Shown here piece by piece: positions 3,583 through 7,546 of a DNA stretch of 7,546 nt. The stretch's first letter is position 1. Each line of letters opens with the position of its first letter. The DNA is taken from assembly GCA_023257495.1 (NCBI GenBank), contig JALRCC010000201.1, positions 1 to 7,546 on the forward strand, given 5' to 3'. The position numbers and the translations under genes are program-made. The notes beneath the pieces were generated by a model. The model saw only the letters and a list, made by a program, of their open reading frames with translations. It made no database searches and was not told where the DNA came from. Origin of the DNA: Rugosibacter sp. (GTDB lineage Bacteria > Pseudomonadota > Gammaproteobacteria > Burkholderiales > Rhodocyclaceae).

Positions 3583-6300
3583 TTAATCAGACTTGGTTTC
3601 TATCATCTGTAAAGGCTCATCCACAATAATGTGGGCTGGCTTGGGTTTGCGTCCGAGAGGCTGGATAGGCGTCATCGGTGTGGATGGCGCGTCAGCAGTC
3701 TGTGCCGTTTCAATCAAAATCAACCCGGCTTGCTGCAACGTATCCGAGAAGTTCTTCGGTGGCGTTGGTATCTGCGCCGCAGGTGCTACGGAAGGCGCTA
3801 CAGCAGGGGGTGCGGAATGCATGGCTTCAGGTAACGTGAAGGGGAGCTCTGCAGACGCCGCGCTTGCTGCTGGTACAGAAGCAGCGATAGGCGCAGGGAT
3901 AGAGGCTGCTGGTGTTTCAATCACGGGTGCGATAGGCGCTGGCGTGGCTGACATAGGCGCTGCTGCTGCAATCTGAGGAGCTGCAGTGACGCTTGGTGTT
4001 GGTGCCATGGCAATGGTTTGCGCCGGTGCGTTATCTATTGCCGCAGAGAGATTGTTTGTTTCGGTAACGCCAACACTTGTAGCGCTATTGCTATCGACTG
4101 CTGCTGATACCTCACCTTCAATGCGATTGCCACGGTCCGCGCGATCACCGCGTCCACGACCCCGCCCGCGATTTCTGCGCCCGCTGCGTGTGGTGCCTTC
4201 TGTGGTGCTGGCTTCGGCTTCAGTAAAAGTCGGCGCTGGTGATACGGTGCTATCAGCAGATGATCCGGCGGGTGCGTTACGTGGGGGACGGGGTTGTCTT
4301 GGCTCACGGGGCTCCCTGGGTTCGCGCACCTCTTTGACTTCTTTGGGTGTGGCCGGTTTATTGCGGCTGTTGCTTGCCTCTGGTGCGGGGGAGGCTTCAT
4401 CACGACGGCTTTGCGAGTCTTGCTGGCCTTGTGGGCGGGGTTTCCGTTCGTTATTACGTTCGCTATTGGCCGGTTGACCTTCTGCACGGGATGCGCGATC
4501 ACGATTACCATCGCGATTCCGGTTGCGGTTGTTATTGCGTGAGCGTTGTGCGTTGGCGTTGTCTGATTTTGGCGCAGGGGTTGCTGCTTTTTTCTCGCCA
4601 AAAAAGAAAGCGGCCAGTTTGCCAAAGAGGCTAACCGAGGAGGTCGCTGGTTTTGCAGAACGCGAGGAATCGATAATTGGCGCGGGTTGACCAGCGGGAA
4701 CTCCGCGAACTGCCGCTTCAGTTTTGACCGGGGTGCTCTCGGTTTGAGCCGAAGGCGTTTGATACGCTTCTTCGAGCGGGCGTGTGGCCATCTGATAGCT
4801 GGCTAAATTGGTCGGGCCTTCGCTGTTGAGCTGATCGTGCCGCACACGCACAATCTCAGGTGCAGGTGTTTCCAAATGGCGGTTAGGGACAATGACCAGA
4901 TTGACGCGGTGACGCGATTCGATGTGCGAGATATCGACGCGCTTTTCATTCAGTAAAAAGGTGCCGACATCGACTGGAACCTGGCAATGCAAGGCACCCG
5001 TGTTGTCTTTCATGGATTCTTCTTCAAGAATCCGCAAAATGTGGAGCGCTGCTGATTCGGTGCTACGGATATGCCCTGTGCCGGTGCAACGCGGGCAGGT
5101 AATGTAGCTGGTTTCAGCTAACGCGGGACGCAGGCGCTGGCGGGAGAGCTCAAGCAGACCAAAGCGGCTGATCTTGCCGGTTTGCACGCGTGCACGATCG
5201 TGATGCAAGGCATCGCGCAGACGGTTTTCAACTTCGCGCTGGTTTTTCGCGGTGTCCATATCGATGAAGTCGATCACAATCAGCCCGCCCAAATCACGCA
5301 AGCGAAGCTGACGTGCAATTTCGTCAGCGGCTTCGCAGTTGGTGCGCAGTGCGGTTTCTTCGATATCACTGCCTTTGGTCGAGCGACCCGAGTTAACATC
5401 AACCGACACAAGGGCTTCAGTGTGATCGATGACGATAGCGCCCCCGGAAGGGAGGTTGACTTGCCGTGAGTAGGCGGATTCGATTTGATGCTCGATCTGG
5501 AACCGCGAGAACAAGGGCACGTCGTCCTGGTAGCGTTTGACACGGGAAACATTGCCGGGCATGACGTGAGCCATGAACTGCTGTGCCTGTTCAAAGACAT
5601 CGTCGGTATCGATGAGAATCTCGCCGATTTCGGAATGAAAATAATCTCGAATGGCACGAATAACAAGGCTTGATTCTTGATAAATCAGGAACACGCCGCT
5701 TTGGGCTTTCGCGGCACCATCAATGGCATTCCAGAGTTGCAGGAGATAGTTCAGATCCCACTGGAGCTCTTCCAGAGAGCGACCGATACCTGCGGTACGC
5801 GCGATCAGGCTTGTGCCGCTGGGGACTGTTAGCTGATCCATGATCTCACGGAGCTCTTGCCGATCTTCGCCCTCGATGCGCCGAGAAACTCCGCCGCCCC
5901 GAGGATTGTTGGGCATTAATACAAGGTAACGCCCGGCGAGTGAAATGTAGGTGGTGAGCGCAGCTCCTTTATTCCCGCGTTCTTCTTTTTCCACTTGGAC
6001 AATGAGTTCTTGTCCAACAGAGAGCGCCTCCTGGATGCGCGCCTTACCGACATCTACGCCGGGTTTGAAGTAGCTGCGAGAAACTTCCTTGAAGGGTAAA
6101 AAGCCATGCCGTTCGGCACCATATTCGACAAAGGCAGCTTCAAGGCTGGGCTCGATGCGGGTGATAACGGCTTTATAGATGTTGCTTTTACGTTGTTCTT
6201 TCGAGGCTGATTCAATGTCTAGGTCAATCAGTTTTTGACCATCCACAATCGCGACGCGGAGTTCCTCAGCCTGCGTCGCATTAAAAAGCATGCGTTTCAT
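3583..6300 (-). CDS. rne: Ribonuclease E (endoribonuclease, RNA degradosome scaffold)
   Basis: 905 residues. The opening [21 protein letters not shown] is nearly the E. coli RNase E start. The catalytic half shows the S1 RNA-binding domain (about 35-125), the 5'-sensor/RNase H-like region, the Mg-binding acidic residues Asp301 (SVDVNSGR) and Asp344 (IVIDFIDM), and the zinc-link CPRC motif (Cys402, Cys405) that joins subunits in the tetramer. It cleaves single-stranded A/U-rich RNA in rRNA and tRNA maturation and in mRNA decay, at the inner membrane. The tail (about 510-905) is low-complexity: a hydrophobic-basic patch [17 protein letters not shown] (555-571), probably a membrane-binding amphipathic helix; Arg/Asn-rich RNA-binding stretches (586-620, 707-726); Pro-Arg repeats (659-674); an Ala/Pro-rich linker (758-847); and an end block containing [12 protein letters not shown] and [14 protein letters not shown] (6313-6310) lies 9 bases before the ATG. 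The gene is divergent from rluC. Confidence 0.98.
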   Translation of the reverse strand: MKRMLFNATQAEELRVAIVDGQKLIDLDIESASKEQRKSNIYKAVITRIEPSLEAAFVEYGAERHGFLPFKEVSRSYFKPGVDVGKARIQEALSVGQELIVQVEKEERGNKGAALTTYISLAGRYLVLMPNNPRGGGVSRRIEGEDRQELREIMDQLTVPSGTSLIARTAGIGRSLEELQWDLNYLLQLWNAIDGAAKAQSGVFLIYQESSLVIRAIRDYFHSEIGEILIDTDDVFEQAQQFMAHVMPGNVSRVKRYQDDVPLFSRFQIEHQIESAYSRQVNLPSGGAIVIDHTEALVSVDVNSGRSTKGSDIEETALRTNCEAADEIARQLRLRDLGGLIVIDFIDMDTAKNQREVENRLRDALHHDRARVQTGKISRFGLLELSRQRLRPALAETSYITCPRCTGTGHIRSTESAALHILRILEEESMKDNTGALHCQVPVDVGTFLLNEKRVDISHIESRHRVNLVIVPNRHLETPAPEIVRVRHDQLNSEGPTNLASYQMATRPLEEAYQTPSAQTESTPVKTEAAVRGVPAGQPAPIIDSSRSAKPATSSVSLFGKLAAFFFGEKKAATPAPKSDNANAQRSRNNNRNRNRDGNRDRASRAEGQPANSERNNERKPRPQGQQDSQSRRDEASPAPEASNSRNKPATPKEVKEVREPREPREPRQPRPPRNAPAGSSADSTVSPAPTFTEAEASTTEGTTRSGRRNRGRGRGRGDRADRGNRIEGEVSAAVDSNSATSVGVTETNNLSAAIDNAPAQTIAMAPTPSVTAAPQIAAAAPMSATPAPIAPVIETPAASIPAPIAASVPAASAASAELPFTLPEAMHSAPPAVAPSVAPAAQIPTPPKNFSDTLQQAGLILIETAQTADAPSTPMTPIQPLGRKPKPAHIIVDEPLQMIETKSD
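4279..4335 (-). repeat. Short tandem Pro-Arg-Glu repeat within the RNase E tail
   Basis: It encodes [18 protein letters not shown] (about residues 657-674), a run of (R/E)-E-P-R type triplets. Such basic, proline-rich stretches in RNase E tails usually bind RNA. The repetitive DNA could vary in copy number between strains. Confidence 0.7.
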
Positions 6301-6425
6301 ATTTATTTTCTCCTACGCGCTACACAGGCAGGAGGGCACGGCAAGTCTTTACTGGCGGCGTTAGATCACCTTCAGTGTGAGTCCGGTTTGCAATCGGGAT
6401 GGCAAGTTCATGGTGCCTCGGCTGA

Positions 6426-6469
6426 TTTGGCAAATAGTTTGGCAAATGATTTAAAAGAATTTTGGCAAA
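6426..6469. repeat. Three copies of TTTGGCAAA upstream of rne
   Basis: Exact 9-bp copies start at 6426, 6438 and 6461. Each is itself an odd palindrome (TTTG-G-CAAA). The spacings of 12 and 23 bp are close to one and two helical turns. They lie 126-169 bp upstream of the rne start, in a locally A/T-rich stretch, and could be protein-binding sites or sequences in the rne leader RNA. Confidence 0.8.
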
Positions 6470-6474
6470 CAAAA

Positions 6475-6503
6475 CGTATGACTTCGTAAGACTTGTCTTT
6501 CAA
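6475..6503 (-). promoter_or_regulatory. Weak candidate promoter for rne
   Basis: On the minus strand TTGAAA (6503-6498, 5 of 6) and CATACG (6480-6475, about 3 of 6) are separated by 17 bases. If used, RNA would begin at about 6468, inside the first-read TTTGGCAAA copy. The -10 is poor, so this is only a suggestion. Confidence 0.25.
6488..6499. repeat. Inverted repeat AAGAC-TT-GTCTT
   Basis: 5-bp arms around two bases, inside the spacer of the candidate rne promoter. It could be an operator half-site pair, but it is short and chance is possible. Confidence 0.35.
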
Positions 6504-6510
6504 AAGCGTC

Positions 6511-6528
6511 TGCTGATCATCATCAGCA
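6511..6528. repeat. Inverted repeat TGCTGAT-CATC-ATCAGCA
   Basis: Perfect 7-bp arms with a 4-base loop, upstream of the candidate rne -35. There is no T-run after it on either strand, so it is not an ordinary terminator. Regulator binding or an RNA hairpin are possible. Confidence 0.5.
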
Positions 6529-6822
6529 TCCTGCAATCTGTACCCTTCTGTGCGTGTGTGACGCGCAATCAAGTAGTATTCGCTCTTTGTGTCGGGTGAG
6601 CGAGATTCCCGTGGTCGGCTGGGGCAATGCCGCTGCCGAAAAGATTTCGACCGCGCCGCATGCTCATGTCACTGGTGTTTTTCACCAAATCATTGATCAA
6701 ATCTCAGTGATTGCAGTAAAAGTTTCAAGAATGACCGCATTCAGAAACCGCGCCTCTAACGCCACTTCGGGCCGTCAGGCACGCCATTTCAGAATGGCTA
6801 ACCAAGGATGAGTATATTGCAA

Positions 6823-7546
6823 ATGAAGGACTTAAGCAAAGATTCGGTGACATGGCTTGAGATAGGAGATGAGGCAGAAGGGCAGCGGATCGACAATTTT
6901 CTTTTGCATATTGCCAAGGGGGTACCCAAAAGTCACATTTACCGTATTTTGCGCAGTGGTGAAGTGCGAGTAAATAAGCGGCGAATTGGCGTTGAGTATC
7001 GTCTCAAGGTGGGTGACGTGTTACGCATGCCACCGATCCGTGTGGCTAAAATGCCCGACCAGGTGCTGGTTGTAGCGCGTGAATTCGATATTGTGTATGA
7101 GGACGAGGCGCTGATTATTGTGAATAAGCCCGCTGGCGTTGCCGTTCATGGCGGCAGTGGTGTCAGCTTTGGTGTGATTGAGCAGTTAAGGCGCGCGCGC
7201 CCGCAAGCCAAGTTGCTTGAATTGGCCCATCGTCTCGATCGCGAAACATCAGGTTTGCTGATTGTCGCTAAAAAACGCCTTGCATTGACGCGATTGCATG
7301 ACCAGTTTCGCGAAGGGGTGATTGCCAAGCGCTATCTGGCACTTGTGAAAGGCGTTTGGGTAAATGAATTACAGCATGTGCGCTTGCCTTTGCTTAAATA
7401 TCTGACCGCAGAAGGCGAGCGGCGCGTGAGTGTTGATCCGGCGGGCAAAGTGGCACATTCGATTGTTCGCTTGCAGAAACAATGGAAAAAAGAAAACTTC
7501 AGTCTGGTCGAGGTAGAACTCAAGACAGGACGTACGCATCAGATTC
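6823..7546 (+). CDS. rluC: 23S rRNA pseudouridine synthase RluC, N-terminal 241 residues (cut by window end)
   Basis: The frame runs off the window end after the conserved 'TGRTHQI'. The N-terminal S4 RNA-binding domain (about 20-70) includes 'EGQRIDNFL', 'KGVPKSHIYRILRSGEVRVNKRR' and 'GDVLRMPP', closely like E. coli RluC. The catalytic domain follows, with 'VNKPAGVAVHGGSGVSFGVIE' split around residues 100-120 and the signature HRLDRETSG, whose Asp139 is the catalytic nucleophile. RluC modifies three uridines of 23S rRNA (955, 2504 and 2580 in E. coli numbering). The start is uncertain: ATG 6823 gives the E. coli-like length, an in-frame TTG at 6817 has AAGGA (6804-6808) 8 bases upstream, and ATG 6808 directly abuts that site. 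The rne/rluC divergent pairing is a familiar arrangement. Confidence 0.95.
   Translation, partial: MKDLSKDSVTWLEIGDEAEGQRIDNFLLHIAKGVPKSHIYRILRSGEVRVNKRRIGVEYRLKVGDVLRMPPIRVAKMPDQVLVVAREFDIVYEDEALIIVNKPAGVAVHGGSGVSFGVIEQLRRARPQAKLLELAHRLDRETSGLLIVAKKRLALTRLHDQFREGVIAKRYLALVKGVWVNELQHVRLPLLKYLTAEGERRVSVDPAGKVAHSIVRLQKQWKKENFSLVEVELKTGRTHQI

Larger units (their letters stand above)
6301..6807. other. Divergent rne/rluC intergenic region (507 bp), rne leader and regulatory sequences
   Basis: There is no convincing protein gene on either strand. It carries three TTTGGCAAA repeats, two short inverted repeats and a weak promoter candidate for rne. In E. coli rne has a long 5' leader through which RNase E controls its own mRNA; a leader of about 170 bases is possible here but not shown. 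No good promoter for rluC could be picked; a weak pair TTGATC/GTAAAA with 17-bp spacing ends at about 6721. A small 5-bp hairpin TGGTG-TTTTT-CACCA lies at 6673-6687. Confidence 0.6.

Noticed and set aside
3593..4634. Several open frames on both strands opposite or inside the 3' part of rne (for example plus 3593-3976 and 3986-4477, minus 4035-4625).
   Set aside because: They lie within the low-complexity, Ala/Pro/Arg-coding tail of rne, whose skewed codons keep other frames open. None has a recognisable domain or good ribosome binding site.
6554..6811. An 85-codon plus-strand frame between rne and rluC.
   Set aside because: GTG start without a ribosome binding site, no recognisable protein character, and it ends at the rluC start region. 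Treated as intergenic.

Overview
The window joins a mobile, integrase-borne accessory region (about 1-3334) to ordinary chromosomal housekeeping DNA (about 3335-7546). The chromosomal part holds a complete RNase E gene (rne, minus strand) and the 5' part of a divergent 23S rRNA pseudouridine synthase gene (rluC, plus strand). The rne/rluC divergent pair and the form of the RNase E tail (basic and Ala/Pro-rich, ending in a short conserved-looking block with '[10 protein letters not shown]') suggest a betaproteobacterium. The exact order is not decidable from this sequence.

Accessory part, read along the minus strand: a complete P4-type tyrosine integrase (1951-3156) with its own promoter; a higB-higA toxin-antitoxin pair (1587-1868, 1273-1575); a scar region with a perfect 37-bp direct repeat (1174-1210 and 1246-1282); a decayed chimera in which the 5' end of a small conserved-looking gene (995-1093) runs into the 3' end of a second, older integrase (843-989); an uncharacterised 239-aa gene (111-830) translated from just after that remnant; and the first 13 codons of an AlpA-like regulator (1-40). 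All genes here point the same way. Two integrase generations lie side by side, so the region looks like a layered or replaced integrative element, with higBA as a likely stabilising module.

Boundary: the last 11 bases of a tRNA-Ser-like 3' end (acceptor strand, discriminator base and CCA) occur at 3324-3334, followed by an intrinsic terminator on the plus strand (3349-3373). This is what the displaced 3' end of a tRNA target looks like at the integrase end of an island. The integrase promoter (3222-3250) is overlaid by four 10-bp-phased repeats (3207-3246), which are candidate integrase or repressor binding sites.

Housekeeping part: rne ends in a textbook terminator (3534-3560). The 507-bp rne/rluC divergent region has no convincing gene. 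It holds three TTTGGCAAA repeats and two inverted repeats, plausibly tied to rne regulation.

I see no CRISPR array, rRNA, complete tRNA or insertion sequence. No clearly new multi-gene system can be demonstrated. The most open pieces are the 239-aa gene, the scar with the 37-bp repeat, and the phased repeats at the integrase promoter.
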